DNA of 64,000 nucleotides from Sabethes cyaneus (GCF_943734655.1 NC_071354.1:163867142-163931141); one strand, 5' to 3'; shown: positions 1 to 12,062, counted from the stretch's first letter. The notes: a model not told the origin generated them from the sequence alone. Made by a program: numbers and translations.

Positions 1-21
1 AATCTCTTTGTTTTTTTTCGC

Positions 22-70
22 CTTCAGTGGCCCAACACCGGAAGGACAAAAACTTTATAAAATATTTGTA
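22..70 (+). repeat. Interspersed repeat end, inverted partner at 40123-40171
   Basis: A segment of about 49 bases containing CCGGAAGGAC followed by AAAACTTTATAAAATATTTG recurs in reverse orientation at 40123-40171 with about three differences. It reads like the end of a dispersed element. The other end was not located because the window starts here. Confidence 0.6.
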
Positions 71-900
71 ATGGTCTTATTGAAGTACGAAAAGTATACG
101 TTTTTGCAGAAGATCGCAAATCTTTCGAATCGTTCCTTGCAAAGTTATCGCATATTTTTAAGCGTTTGGCCGTTTGAACAGAAAAGCTTTGTTAGTGCAA
201 ACGGCACTAAAAATCAACGTAACAGTATTTTATGGCAAATTATATGAAATTTTGTCCGGTCGCAAGTGTAAGGTAGCAATCAGTTATCCCACGTGGTTGA
301 ACGAAAAAACAATTTTACTATTTAAAAGGACAATGAAAATTCAGAAAGAGCAGTCTCTACCACGACGACATAGTCTTTACGTGAGCAGATTGCAAATGGT
401 CTACTGTAAAATCCGACAGGACATTTTGGACGTAAGGCAATTCAAAGTGTCAGAACAAAGAACTACCGACAAATACTGTCAATAAAGACAAGAAAGCTGA
501 ACCCTCAGTGATGTGAAGCAGCAGAGCTATTCTCATCATTTGCATTATCATTGTCGAATGGCGGCAATACCATTTGGTCAGTGTTTAACCAAACCGGACC
601 ATGTCGGAAAATTGAAAAAAATGAGTTAATAACAGCGAACGATCACGAACTTCCTAAGCAACACTTTACTCTGATTACATTACATAAATAATGTTATAAT
701 TAGTCGGATATATAAAACAATACAGAATAGCATACTTTAACTTCGTTTTTCTCGAAATTAGATTTTTGTCATTTGGTTCGGTCTGACTTAACATTGACCA
801 TTTCGGCTCCGGATATATCTAAAGCAGTCGACCAGATGGAATTCCGAATTCTATGCTAAAGATCTCTATAAAGGACTTTTTAGTTCCCTTGCATAGTTTA
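71..900. other. No gene recognised
   Basis: An open frame at 174-485 (103 codons, plus strand) has no recognisable domain, no signal peptide and no convincing codon pattern, and I do not call it a gene. The rest is A+T-rich sequence without visible structure. Confidence 0.4.
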
Positions 901-1075
901 TTCAGGCATAAATCTGAGGTGGATAAGCGATTATCTAATTGATCGCAAAATCTCAAGATCGATAAGAGCAAGTCAACTTCATTCCCTGTCTGGTCTGAAG
1001 TGCCTCAGGGGAGTAATCTTGGACCATTGCTTTTCACCACAGTCATGAACGTATCGGCATCGGAACTTATACACC
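901..1075 (+). pseudogene. Non-LTR reverse transcriptase fragment (Jockey/CR1-like)
   Basis: Translation in two adjacent frames gives LRWISDYLIDRK and then FPVWSEVPQGSNLGPLLF. The second string is the conserved reverse transcriptase block with the usual S-G-V-P-Q-G-S-x-L-G-P-L-L-F pattern of Jockey and CR1 clade non-LTR elements; the first matches the W-x-x-x-Y-L segment that lies just upstream in those proteins. A frameshift of one base near 955 separates the two pieces. Neither the downstream YADD box nor an endonuclease is present, so this is a short dead relic of a retrotransposon on the plus strand. The clade call rests on one motif and is approximate. Confidence 0.7.
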
Positions 1076-1104
1076 TAACACGAACTTATACTTGCCTGCC
1101 ACAT

Positions 1105-1310
1105 CGCCATGCCCAGTTTCAATGTAAAATTTTTGACCGGGAAGTTGTTTGAAATCATTTTTACGTAGGTATCATCGTAGATCAGAATACATCCGTTAAA
1201 TTTCATCAGAACTTGCTCCTACAAACGCCTAGCATGCTTCTTGGCAACCAAATTCTGCTTCAAGTGCCGATGCGGATGTTTACTGGCACTATAAGATCTG
1301 TACCCCTCTT
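1105..1310 (-). pseudogene. Tc1/mariner-type transposase remnant
   Basis: The reverse strand encodes LMKFNGCILIYDDTYVK followed by a segment ending VKNFTLKLG. This resembles the region around the first catalytic aspartate of IS630/Tc1/mariner transposases, where the pattern is L-x-D-D-E-T-Y-x-K. In this copy the usual D-D-E-T-Y has become Y-D-D-T-Y. Upstream residues (KHARRL, then a stop, then EQVL) are interrupted. No terminal inverted repeats were found. It is a short degenerate fragment and differs from the ITmD37E-like copies elsewhere in the window. Confidence 0.5.
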
Positions 1311-1319
1311 ACTGTACTT

Positions 1320-2750
1320 GTACTTCCTACTTAGTGTAGTGTTACTTGGGAAGTACACATATTACAACATATTTTTGCAACATATTTTTTAGAAAAATAT
1401 TCAGAAAACAGTTATATTTGAATTATAAATAAGTTTCATGGAAAACATGATGTTATAAAAATGTTTTATTTCTAACGCCGATGTTTTCAATCAGAATGAC
1501 AAGTTTATGTTGTATTTCGGTTATAAAGCTAAGCTTTCATCGATCATTTACAACTGAGTATAGAGACAAGATAGTAGGCGGGTTTTCAGTTTCAAGGTTG
1601 GCAGATTCAATTATTGTTAGCCATATAATCAAAGAGGAAACAATACTGAGATAATATTGTATATGTGTTTGAAAGTTAGAAATTTTATTATAGCAAAAAA
1701 CAACTCATACCTACAAACCATTATTGTTTTCTAAAACGTCTAAAATATATATTTTGCACAATATATCCTGCCGTTGAATTGCTATCCATATTTAAAAATA
1801 TTGGTAAACGATGTTTATTGGCAACCTCATTGCCAGTATTGACAATCGGGCGAAGCAATCACGATGAGTACAGCGCAGATCAATAACTTTCACACATTTT
1901 CGCAACAATGCAATATTTCGCATTGCTTGTAATACTCCAATTTATGTGTTTTCCGAGTATCTTTTGGTCGCAATTTAAGTTCGTTTTCAAATAAAAATTA
2001 ATTTTGAATTAGTTGTATCACGTTGTATGATAATGCAAAACAAATTTCATACAGTAAAGCTTTTCACTGGTTTCGAACTTTTCGGCTATCGGTGTGCCCA
2101 TTTGTACGCATTTTTGTATAAATATGGCCGATTACTGCGCAAAAATATGATGAAATAGATCATTATTTTTGTGTCGTAGTATGATTTTATGTATAAAAGG
2201 AACATATAATATAATTCCCACAGGTTTTCACAGAGATTACCATGTTTTGTGAGATCGTCAAAAAATTATATTTATTTCATCTTCACTCAATTTGTCCCTA
2301 TCAAAGCATTTCTTGAGCGCATCAATTTTTTGGAAGTTGGCAAAGTTCACGATAAATTTAAAATCGCACTTTAGTTTGGGTTATTTGAACGCTACAATAT
2401 TGCTTTGATTAATTCTATCACGCGAAAAATATCTGACATTATTTTGCTTGTAAATACATAACTTCAGGAAAATGGCAGAAAAAATCCCGTCAACAGTTAT
2501 TTGCGCTTTTCTGTTGGTAGTACAAAAACCATGCAACGCATAGGCGCCACTTTGAAATATTTCACAAACATGTTACATTTTAGCTCGTTTGTTGCCGCTT
2601 TTTCAGTCAGAAATTGGTTTTAAATTAGTATGCGAAAACGAAAAGTCAGCAATTAGCTTTGTTTTAAATCTGTTATCAATTCTTATTTAAAACCAATTGT
2701 GTTACTTGGGTTTCTAGCAATAATGTTGCAAATTGAGCGAGAAGCAAACA
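1320..2750. other. A+T-rich stretch without recognisable gene
   Basis: I see no reading frame, RNA gene or repeat boundary that I can support here. Around 2695-2712 a GTTACTTGGG string resembles the end of the small MITE family at 12563 and 41896, but no partner end was found. Confidence 0.4.
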
Positions 2751-2754
2751 ATAC

Positions 2755-2995
2755 CGACCCGTACGCGAGTGAGTGTGAGAAGCAAGCATTCAACGCTTAG
2801 GACCCAGATACAATGCATACATACTACGTTGCGGCAATTTAACAGTTTTTCCATGGGTTTTCTATCAAATTTCCGCAACGTAGTAAAATCCGTATGCATT
2901 GTGTCTGGGCCTTTACTCCATTGACGCAAGTGTACGACAAACAACCTGGTTGTGCTGTGTGCATACATTCTGCTACCGACACACTCGCGAGCGCA
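2755..2995. repeat. Imperfect palindrome (foldback or short MITE)
   Basis: Around an axis near 2855 the sequence reads the same on both strands with interruptions: TACTACGTTGCGG at about 2823 pairs with CCGCAACGTAGTA at about 2872. Outer arms containing CCAGATACAATGCATAC and GTATGCATTGTGTCTGG, and further out GTGAGTGTGAG and ACACTCGCGAG, also pair. The overlapping reading frames on both strands here are products of the palindrome and not genes. Confidence 0.65.
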
Positions 2996-3059
2996 CAACT
3001 TCCTAGCGTCATTCTGCGTAGTCCACTCCTGAAACCAACAGCTCGTAAGCTGTCAACAG

Positions 3060-3265
3060 CCCGCGTAAAACCTAATATTATTCGTGACTGAAAGACTTCC
3101 ACAAAACGTGATTCAAACTCCGAACACTGTAATTTATCTATTTTCTTTGAAATAAGCATGAAAAATTGTATATTAACTACGCTTTAGTAAATACATACCT
3201 TACAGTTATCTAATAATCGCGAAAAGCGACGATAAAGGTTCTAAAATTGGTAAAATAATGCAAAA
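3060..3265. repeat. Repeat copy related to 18115-18275 (inverted)
   Basis: This stretch matches the reverse complement of 18115-18275 over about 160 bases, including AACGTGATTCAAACTCCGAA, TAATAATCGCGAA and TAAAATTGGTAAAATAATGC. It is therefore a partial copy of the element at 17857-18777, whose hallmark motif GTGTTCGAAGTTTGAATCA appears here once, mutated and reversed. Confidence 0.75.
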
Positions 3266-3269
3266 CCTA

Positions 3270-4635
3270 GTCACTGGGCATAAAAAATAAGAAAGAGATC
3301 CGAGAGATCCGATGCTTTTGCAGGTGCGTTCGTTATAACGAGAGCGTGTGTGAGAAAATCAGAGGGTTTCGCGACACTGCTTTCCTGCCATATCCCGTAT
3401 AGAGATTAACGCACCACAATATCTTCTTTCTCAGTTATCACTCCCTAGTTCCAGTTCTTTTAAAAGTTCTGTGCCGACTTTTTATATCTACGTTCTCCTT
3501 TAAAATCCTTCACAACATTAAATATTTACTTGACCACCCAGTTGGGCTTTGGGGTTAACAATCCAGTCGTCGCATGCACGGATCTCGGTTAGGTGTAAAT
3601 GGTACTGCTATAGAGTCAGCAGGATCGTTGCACTAGGGCCGTAATTGTCCTAGTAGTAGTAGGGGGTAGCCTCTATCACTTCAAGGACTTGCCAGTGCAT
3701 GTAGGGTTAATTACAGTAGATCCAAATTTGATTATTAACTGAATTTCACACTAATACTGTTATAGAAGGGCCAAAGTGAATTGGGCGGACCAAAAAGCAG
3801 AGGTACTTGTGCGTATTCCGGGGTTATAAGATGATTCTTTCGCTGTACCAACTTTAACCCACGTGATGATATTTGTTTGTGAGAGGAACGTGGCATATTT
3901 GCTTAGCTTAAGGATTCTGGTTGGGAATCCTTTCCATCATCCACCCTTCCACATATATGATATTTATGATATATCATATCATTAAGATGAACTGAAGTAT
4001 ACATGGGCAAAAATAGAACAATCTCACCAGCAGTCCTTCGAATTCCATTATTAATTTGATTTTTTCTTCTGGTATTTATAAGCATTATTTAAACTTGTTT
4101 TGGCCGTGCAGTTTTCACTGTACAGTAGGAGGTGCTTCATGAGCTAAAACGAAACACATAATTAAAATAACTTATATTAAGCTTACCCACTAACACGGCC
4201 GTGTTGCTTAGCCGTCACCCAAACCCGCAGCTTTGAGATCAGGCAACCGGGAACCACCCAGCATCGCACCTTCTAGCTTGGCTACTCAATAGAGCAAACA
4301 GTTTGTTTAACTGTGTTATTTAACTTGAAACACCTGCATAAAATGGTTTTATTGTGATATTAATCATTACCTCTGGTTTTATTATGGTAGATATTACGCA
4401 ATAAAATGCCAAGAGGATACCAGTCAAAATACATTTATAGCTAGCTATAAAACCATAATAAAACTGTTAAGAAAGCAAATTTATTGTGGTTGCTTATATT
4501 ACCACGATAAAACTAGTTGGTTTGCACCACGTCCCTTATAAACTTACCATAGGTGTAGCGTAGCAATACAATATGACGCACCAATCAACATTGATCTTAT
4601 TACACTTGCTTATGGACTGCAATAAATCTATTAAT
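3270..4635. other. Intergenic, with MITE-like AT motifs
   Basis: No gene is recognised. Between about 4330 and 4510 the motif GGTTTTATT(A/G)TGGTA and its inverse occur several times (near 4341, 4375, 4452 and 4480), suggesting a decayed foldback MITE. A moderately GC-rich segment at 3540-3720 has no identifiable product. Confidence 0.35.
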
Positions 4636-4639
4636 TTTA

Positions 4640-5007
4640 TAGAGCTATTAAAACGGTAACACCGTGACGAAACAGATTAATTGCTGCTATTATAAAGAGT
4701 ATTAGAGTTCAACACCAAAATCATTTTTTTATGCGAGACCATATCGGCATATTCTAGAATTTTGATTTAGCTTGCAATTCATCAAAGCAAAGTGTTTTGC
4801 AGAAGTAAAGTAATTATCAATCGCTTTTCCTGTCACAGAAACCAAGTAAAATGATTTTGCTAGAAATTTAGATTGACTAACTGAACATATTTATTTTGTT
4901 AAAACAACCAGTTTTCGAACATTGCAAAATTTTAAAGGCGCGTTGATTTTATCCATGCATCAATATGCACGATAAAATTCAATGCGCATATGCTTCAAAC
5001 CAACATA
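4640..5007 (+). repeat. Repeat family X, copy A (left part)
   Basis: About 350 bases align in the same orientation with 60105-60460: both contain GCTGCTATTAT, AGATTGACTAA, TTATTTTGTT and AATATGCACGATAAAATT in the same order. The copy is interrupted by the element at 5008-6382. Matching downstream sequence (CGATCAGAATGATCTGACAG at about 6450) resumes after it. Confidence 0.75.
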
Positions 5008-6382
5008 CAATAGGAAAAAATGAGCTCGCAATCCCAATAATTAGAGGCCGCTGGTTTGGAATTATGCAAGATACCTATTCCTATGTAAAAATGCAAAAAA
5101 TGTAAGGAATCGATGATAGTCCCATCTTGCGCAGACCTTGGGAAGATGCTCATTTTGCCCCATTATCCCCAAACATCATGGCAAAAGTTAATTAAACAGT
5201 ATAAAAACACATTTTCTGCCCGTAAAATGAACTCAAATAACTTCCAAATGTTGTTAAAACATCCGAAGAATCAAATCCCATTCATTCTATACTGCGCGAA
5301 ATGCAAGAATAGTCCATTTTGCCTAATGCACCCCTAAATTCATAATAAGACCTAATTAAAGCGATTAAAACTTACTCAAAGGCTGGGGAATAAGCTCGAA
5401 TAGAACCAGTTCATTTTAAAAACACGCGGGGCACGATATTCAACAAATCTAGTCAATTCGTCTGCTTTGCCGATGACATGGATATTATCGGCAGAACATC
5501 TGTGGCGGTGGCTGAACAGTACACCAGACTAAAGCGCGAAGCAGAAAAGATTGGGTTAAAGGTAAATACGTCTAAAACAAAGTACATGCTGGCCAGCGGA
5601 ACCGAGGCCGAACGACACCGCTTGGGCAGTAGTATATTGATGGACGGCGATGAGTTTGAGGTAGTCGATGAATTTGTCTACCTTGGCTCACTGGTAACGG
5701 CGGACAATGATACCAGCCGTGAGATCCGGAGGCGTATTATCAGCGGAAGTCGTGCTTACTATGGGCTCCACAAGCAATTGCGGTCGAGCAGACTAAGTCC
5801 CCGTACAAAGTGCACCCTGTACAAGAAGCTTATTAGACCGGTTGTTCTCTACGGGCATGAAACATGGACAATGCTCGAGGAGGACCTGCGAGTGCTCGGA
5901 GTTTTCGAACGACGAGTGCTAAGAACGATCTTCGGCGGCGTACAGGAGAACGGAGTATGGAGGCGGAGGATGAACCATGAACTCGCACAGCTCTATGGCG
6001 AACCCAGTATCCAGAAGGTGGCTAAAGCTGGACGGATGCGATGGGCAGGGCATGTTGCAAGAATGCCGGACAACTACCCTGCAAAGATGGTGTTCGCCTC
6101 AAATCCGGTAGGAACAAGACGACCAGGAGCGCAGCGAGCAAGATGGTTAGACCAGGTGGAGCGAGATCTGGCGGAGAGTACTCGGTGTCCGAGGAATTGG
6201 AGAGCGGTAGCCCTCAACCGAGTTACATGGAGAAATTTTGTTCAACAGGCTTTGTCTTAGGACGGCAAGCCACCTAAGTAAGTAGTGCATTTTTTTACAT
6301 TGTAGGAAAAGGTATCTTGTAAGACTCCTAACCAGCCAGCGGCTTCTAATTATTGGGATTACGTGCTCATTTTTGCCCATTG
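5008..6382. mobile_element. Long-TIR element carrying an RTE insertion
   Basis: Terminal inverted repeats of about 80 bases lie at 5008-5085 and 6303-6382. Both contain AATCCCAATAATTAGA, GCCGCTGG and CAAGATACCT in the same relative order. Apart from the RTE fragment at 5391-6286, the interior contains only a 74-codon frame at 5113-5337 with no recognisable domain. The element sits inside repeat family X, whose other copy at about 60460 lacks it. No transposase was found, so it is non-autonomous or gutted; its superfamily is unknown. Confidence 0.75.
5394..6286 (+). pseudogene. RTE-clade non-LTR retrotransposon, RT C-terminal half
   Basis: This encodes the C-terminal half of an RTE-type endonuclease/reverse transcriptase. 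The open frame begins after a stop at 5391-5393. The reading enters at NTRGTIFNKSSQF and reaches the catalytic FADD box at 5466-5477, upstream of the first ATG (5478). It continues through VYLGSLVTADND, LIRPVVLYGHETW and the typical RTE C-terminal segment RMRWAGHVARMPD, then GAQRARWLDQVE, to a stop at 6258-6260. A short CTAAGTAAGTAG tail follows near 6275, matching the TAAG-type 3' end of the copy at 51480. Endonuclease and N-terminal RT motifs are absent, so the copy is 5'-truncated. The 260 codons after the ATG are free of stops, which suggests a fairly young insertion. JAM1 is a known Aedes RTE; equating this with it would need a database comparison. Confidence 0.9.
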
Positions 6383-6384
6383 TG

Positions 6385-6545
6385 CAACGAAATCTTCGTT
6401 GCCCAAAATTTATTAAATATTCTCTAAGGTATTATGGTCGCTATAAACCAAATCGATCAGAATGATCTGACAGTAAAAGTTTAACTTTTCAGCCCACTGA
6501 AGTCTTTTGAAGTTAACAAAGCTAGCGGACTGATTTAGCTTTTTA
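6385..6545 (+). repeat. Repeat family X, copy A (right part)
   Basis: Sequence around 6448-6540 matches 60480-60570 (CGATCAGAATGATCTGACAG and AAGTTAACAAAGCT). It is the continuation of the copy broken at 5008. Confidence 0.65.
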
Positions 6546-6549
6546 GCAG

Positions 6550-9505
6550 TGCGAAAAGCGAAAAGTTTTATTAAGTTATGGCGGAGGCTGCCAAGCAGCG
6601 AAAACTTAATCGGTTTTATTGTTGCTTTCAAAAGAGTGTGATACGACTACTTGAGGATATAACTTGCGGTCATAGAAAGGTCATTAGAAAGCGGTCATTA
6701 GAAAGTTCTGGAGGAGCTCATAGTTTTATCAGCGCTTTTATGAAATTGGTCATGAAAACCACTGGTTATTACTTGACTGGAAACGTCTTGTTGCTTACAG
6801 TATTCACCATCCTCCTTTGCTCTGTAATCGATGGAGGCGCCTTATCTACCAAACCAAGAGGTTTAACATTAAATTGCGTTTTTCGAATCGGCCAATCAGG
6901 AAGCTGCTTCGTATTGTTGCTAAGAAATTAGCATTTTTTCTATATGACAAAGAAATTCGGTTTTGGATGTGAGCGCACAAAGAAAACAATGTTAGTAAAT
7001 AACACTGGCCTGTAAGGGTACAGTTCAAGAAGAGAATAGGGTTTGACCAGGGGCTTGCGATGGGTGCCATGTTTTTGTTACTAACATCTCAGCACATCTC
7101 GACAAGGTTGGCAGCAAATTTACCTGTCAGACGGGCGCTTTTCCTGCAATAGCGCCCTTCGTTAAGTTGCCTGTCAAACACCGTTCGTTAAGATAGGGAT
7201 AGCACCCCGCTGGGTTTGACCTTTCAAATTGACTATGCCAAATCAACAGCCACAATATCCTATCTTTTCGAAACAATGATTTTATTTTTTTAAATTTATC
7301 CCGATCGTAAGTCTTTGCCAATTTTGTCAATAAGTATTATGCATATGAGGCTTGCGGAATATCACGATGGATCATTGCGGTATACACCGCCAAACGTTAG
7401 CTATTTGTAAACACAAACGGTAAACAAATTAACTCATAATTTGGCATAAACTGCTTGCTTAGAGCTGTCATTTGCGGAATCAAACTTTAATTGGAGCACA
7501 CCGCGGCAGCAGCAAGCGGCGACTAACAAGCGTTTCATCTGTAATGACCGCTTCAATGACAACGCTTTTAAGAAATTAGAACACGCCGCTTTCCGTTGCC
7601 GCTGCCGGCCATCGCGCTCGGCTACATCGCGACCACCAATATTGCAAACGGCATGAGACGTGTGCACGTAATTTTAATCTACCGTAGCGTGCCGCCACAC
7701 CGGTCATACCTGTAGTGCATTCCTCGCGGACACTAGCCATGAACCATTCCAGTACCCTCTTGCGTGTTAATTCTTCTGGCAAATCATCGCAAGGGTGCTC
7801 AACAAAGCCACGAAAGGAAGCTTAGCGCAGTTGTACTAATGCAGCCGGTAATTAACTTTACCAAACGTTGTTGTTGTTTGCGTGTATTTTTCAGTATTGA
7901 ACTGTCGATACGGAAAAACTTTACACGGATGGGAAAGTCAAGGACTGCTAATGGCTTAAAAGTTATGTTTAACGATGCAAAGCTTGGGTCGACCATAAAA
8001 TTCAAACATTTAAAAGTGAAGGATGATTAGCAGGAGGCAGATGCGATCATGGTTGCATGACATTTCTAAAACAAAATAAACGGTCCACGCATTTCGACCA
8101 AAACGTATTCCCTGAGATTCACTTCACCTTGAACTTTAAAGCTACAGCTTTAAAATGGTTCAAAATACTAGAGAAAAATACGATCGATTATCAAAATCAG
8201 CAGGATGCTGAGTTTATTATATTCCTGCTATGAATAAATTACATCGTCTAACTAGTCCGCCGTCGAAGCTGCAGCGGTGTTGTCTGGGCGTTGTCAATGA
8301 TAGACGATAGCTACCTATATCTATAACTGTTTGAGAAACTAGATCCTGAGAAAAAAAAATTTTGCTTTAAAAACCCAACCTTACGATCAAAAGGCCTCTT
8401 TCAACCATACTAGAGTGATGAAAACACTGTTGAAATCTCTGAGAAATGATGTATTTATATTATGGAGCTGGCATTTAACCAATCGTGAAATTTTTACAAT
8501 CATCACATCCTGCACAGCCAGACATACGCAACCTTTTTACTTGTAAGAATGTTGCTATGCTGCGATATAAATGTAGATGATCATTATGATTCATGTCCTT
8601 TGACTAATTTTATTAGTATTTGAGTTCCAAATGTTTATTGAGCTAAATATGTCAATATGTTTTCAGTTCTTATAATCTGAATAAATAACCGTCATAATCA
8701 ACATTGTGTTGACTGTGTATCTTCAAAGCACAAACAGTACTACTCTGAGGCACAACATTAATTTTCTAAACATTTTTCAATTATGAATTTAATTTATTTT
8801 ATTTATGAAACGTACAAGCATGAAGTTATTAAATTTTGAGTGGTTCTACCACAAGGTACTTACGGTTGTAGATTGCATCACACAACCACTGAATGCAGTG
8901 CTGACGACTGCTCATGGGACGTTGAAGGCTGCTGCCTCTGTCAGTTCAGTAGTGCCAACTCAGAAAAAACTACCCAGCACGACGCGACGGCAGTATTATG
9001 GAATGATTAGCAAATAGCGGTTCCATAGCCATAGCGGCCTTTCTCTAAGCTGCTGTCAGCCGGTTTTGTTTGCCACGGATCAGAAAAGTGACCGGTTTGC
9101 TGATCTTGATAGCGGATCTATTCTAGCTCTGGAGTTCTTGCTAATAAGGCTCCCACTCCCACGGAATGACATTTGTTTCGTGCGTCGGGTTGTTCCGCTT
9201 TGTGAGTATATAGGTAGAACCGTAAAAACTTGCTCTGAATAGTTTTTAAATAATTTAAATTTTATTCTCTTTACGATAGATCTATTCACGGACAAAAGAC
9301 TAAAATTATCTTTTGCAGCAATCAAACTTCCTTCAGTAAACATGATAAATCCTGCGTATTGTTTTTATTCGTTAAGACAGATTCTGTGGTTTGGGGATTT
9401 GTGGTTTGGGGATGATTACCGGAAAACTTGAAAACAAAAATCGACAATTTTTAAAAGCATAGATCTTCTGGCTTTACATGAGGTTTAAATTGACATTTTC
9501 ATTAA
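6550..9505. other. Unassigned 3 kb, one GC-rich island
   Basis: A frame at 6578-6931 (117 codons, plus) and minus-strand frames at 7434-7782 have no recognisable domain. The segment 7470-7760 is clearly more GC-rich than its surroundings and has low repeat content, so it could be conserved non-coding or a degraded exon. The rest is A+T-rich with no visible repeat boundaries. Confidence 0.35.
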
Positions 9506-9859
9506 ACACTAGCTGACCCGACAAACTTCGTATTGCCACAAATTAACCTGTGTTGTACATAAATCATGAATCTCGGATGATCTTTGTCACTTCTCGAGTT
9601 TTGCAAGCCCCCCGGTGGGCGGCGCTTCCGACGGCGGGTCACCGGCAACACTCGCGACCGGCTCGTCCTGAATGATCTAGTGTTACTATAGATAGTTTTT
9701 GTGGTCTTGTTATTGATTAATGTTTTATGGAAGAGTCTCGAATTTCTCGAGTTGGATTAGTTTTTGAGTTTCGCAAAAATTTCTGTTTTATTTGTATGAG
9801 AGTCCATATCCCCCTACCACAGGGGTGAGAGGTCTCTAACTATCATAAAATAAATTCAA

Positions 9860-11960
9860 GACTCAAAAATCTCCTACATGCTAAATTTGGTTCCATTTGC
9901 TAGATTAGTACTCAAATTATAAGGAAATTTGTATTTCATTTGTATGGGAGCCCACCCTCTTAAAAGGGAAAGGGGTCGTAATACACCACAGAAAAAAAAT
10001 TCTGCCATATAAAACTCTCACATGCCAAATTTGGTTCCATTTGCTTGATTAGTTCTAAAGTTATGAGCAAATTTGTATTTCGTTTGAATGGGAGCCCCCC
10101 CCCCCCTCCTAAAAAGGTAAGAAGTCCTAATTCATCATGGGAAAAATGGTTGCCTCCAAAAACACCCACATGCCAAATATGGTTCCATTTGCTTGATTAG
10201 TTCTCGAATTATGAGGAAATTTGTATTTCATTTGTGTAGAAGCCCCCCCTCTTGAAGTGTGGAAGGATCCTAATTCACCGTAGAAAATATTTTTGCCTCC
10301 AAAAACCTCCACATGCCGAATTTGGTTCTATTTGCTTGATTAGTTCTCGAGTTATGGGGAAATTTGTATTTCATTTGTATTGGAGCCCCCCCTCCTAATG
10401 TGGGAAGAGGTCCTAATTTATCACAGAAAAAATTCTTGCCTCCAAAAACACCTACACGCCAAATTTGGTTCCATTTGCTGGATTAGTTCTCGAGTTATGA
10501 GAAAATTTGTATTTCGTTTGTATAGGACCCCCCCTCCTAAAGTGGGGAGGGGTCCCAATTCATCATTGAAAAAAAAAATTGTCTCCAAAAACACACACAT
10601 GCCAAATTTGGTTCAATTCGCTTGATTAGTTCTCGAGTTATGAGGAAATTTGTATTTCATTTGTACAGGAGCCCCTCCTCTTAAAGTGGGGAGGGGTCCC
10701 AATTCACCATAGAAAATTTTCTTGCTCTCGAAAACCTTCACATGCCAAATTTGGTTGCATTTGCTTGATTAGTTCTCGAGTTATGAGGAAATTTGTATGG
10801 AAGTCCCCCCTCTTAAAGGAGAGAGGAGTTATAATTCCTCTTATAAAGAGGGGAGGGGTCTCAATTCACCATAGAATAAATTCTTGTCACCAAAAAAAAC
10901 ACCCACATGCCAAATGTTGTTCTATTTGCTTGATTAGTTCTCGAGTTAGGAGGAAATTTGTATTTCATTTGTACAGGAGCCCCCCCTCTTAGAGTGGGGA
11001 GGGGTCCTCATTCACCGTAGAAAATTTTCTTGCCCTCGAAAACCTTCACATGCCAAAGTTGGTTCCATTTGCTTGATTAGTTCTCGAGTTATGAGGAAAT
11101 TTGTATGGAAGCCCCCCCTCTTAAAGGGGAGAGGAGTTACAATTCCCCTTATAAAGAGGGAGGGGTCTCAATTTACCATAGAATAAATTCTTGTCACCGA
11201 AAACACCCACATGCCAAATTTGGTTCTATTTGCTTGATTAGTTCTCGAGTTATGAGGAAATTTGTATTTCATTTGTATAGGAGCCCCCCCTCCTAAAGTG
11301 GGGAGAGGTTCTTATTCATCATAGAAAACATTCTTGCCTCCAAAAACACCTACATGCCAAATTTGGTTCCATTTGCTGGATTAGCTCTCGAGTTATAAGG
11401 AAATTTGTATTTCGTTTGTATAGGAGCCCCCCCCCCCCTTTTAAAGTGGGGAGGGGTCCCAATTCATCATAGAAAAAAATTTTGTCTTCAAAAACACACA
11501 CATGCCAAATTTGGTTCCATTTGCTTGATTAGTTCTCGAGTTATGAGGAAATTGGTATTTCATTTGTACAGGAGCCCCCCCTCTTAAAGTAAGGAGGGGT
11601 CCTAATTCAACATAGAAAATTTTCTTGCCCTCGAAAACCTTCACATGCCAAATTTGGTTCCATTTGCTTGATTAGTTCTCGAGTTATGAGGAAATTTGTA
11701 TGGAAACCCCCCCTCTTAAAGGGGAGAGGAGTTATAATTCCTCTTATAAAGAGGGGAGGGGTCTCAAATTACCCTAGAATAAATTCTTGTCACCGAAAAC
11801 ACCCACATGCCAAATTTGGTTCTATTTGCTTGATTAATTCTCGAGTTATGCAGAAATTTGTGTTTCATTTGTATGGGAGCCCCCCCTCTTAGTGGGGAGA
11901 GGGGTCTCTAACCATCACTAAAACCTTTCCTGGCCCCAAAAACCTCTACATGCAAATTTT
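9860..11960 (-). repeat. Central tandem array, 14 units of ~140-165 bp
   Basis: The core GATTAGTTCTCGAGTTAT recurs at about 9903, 10045, 10192, 10337, 10481, 10622, 10765, 10931, 11073, 11236, 11378, 11527, 11671 and 11832. Each unit also carries CATGCCAAATTTGGTTCCAT, a homopolymer C run and GGGGAGGGGTC. Some units carry an extra 20-25 base block (TTATAAAGAGGGGAGG) in place of the plain spacer, so two unit variants alternate. Reading frames through the array are repeats of the same translated unit and not genes. Confidence 0.9.
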
Positions 11961-12002
11961 CACGCCGATTGGTTCAGTAGTTTTTGATTCTATAAGGAAC
12001 AC

Positions 12003-12004
12003 AG

Positions 12005-12061
<57 letters not shown>
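12003..12061. repeat. (GACA)n microsatellite
   Basis: About 14 tandem GACA units sit at the 5' subterminal position of the Helitron-like element (minus strand GTCT). Confidence 0.95.

Positions 12062-12062
<1 letters not shown>

Noticed and set aside
2714..3159. Overlapping frames on both strands
   Set aside because: Explained by the palindrome 2755-2995.
6578..6931. 117-codon frame with a hydrophobic stretch (NVLLLTVFTILLCSVI)
   Set aside because: No domain, no splice context and no supporting composition; a chance hydrophobic run cannot be excluded.
10380..11892. Series of 60-80 codon frames repeating ISSRVMRKFVF-type peptides
   Set aside because: They are translations of the Helitron tandem unit and have no coding signature.
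9860..11960. CRISPR-like array
   Set aside because: Units are about 145 bases, contiguous, without short repeats separated by unique spacers, and lie within a eukaryotic transposon.
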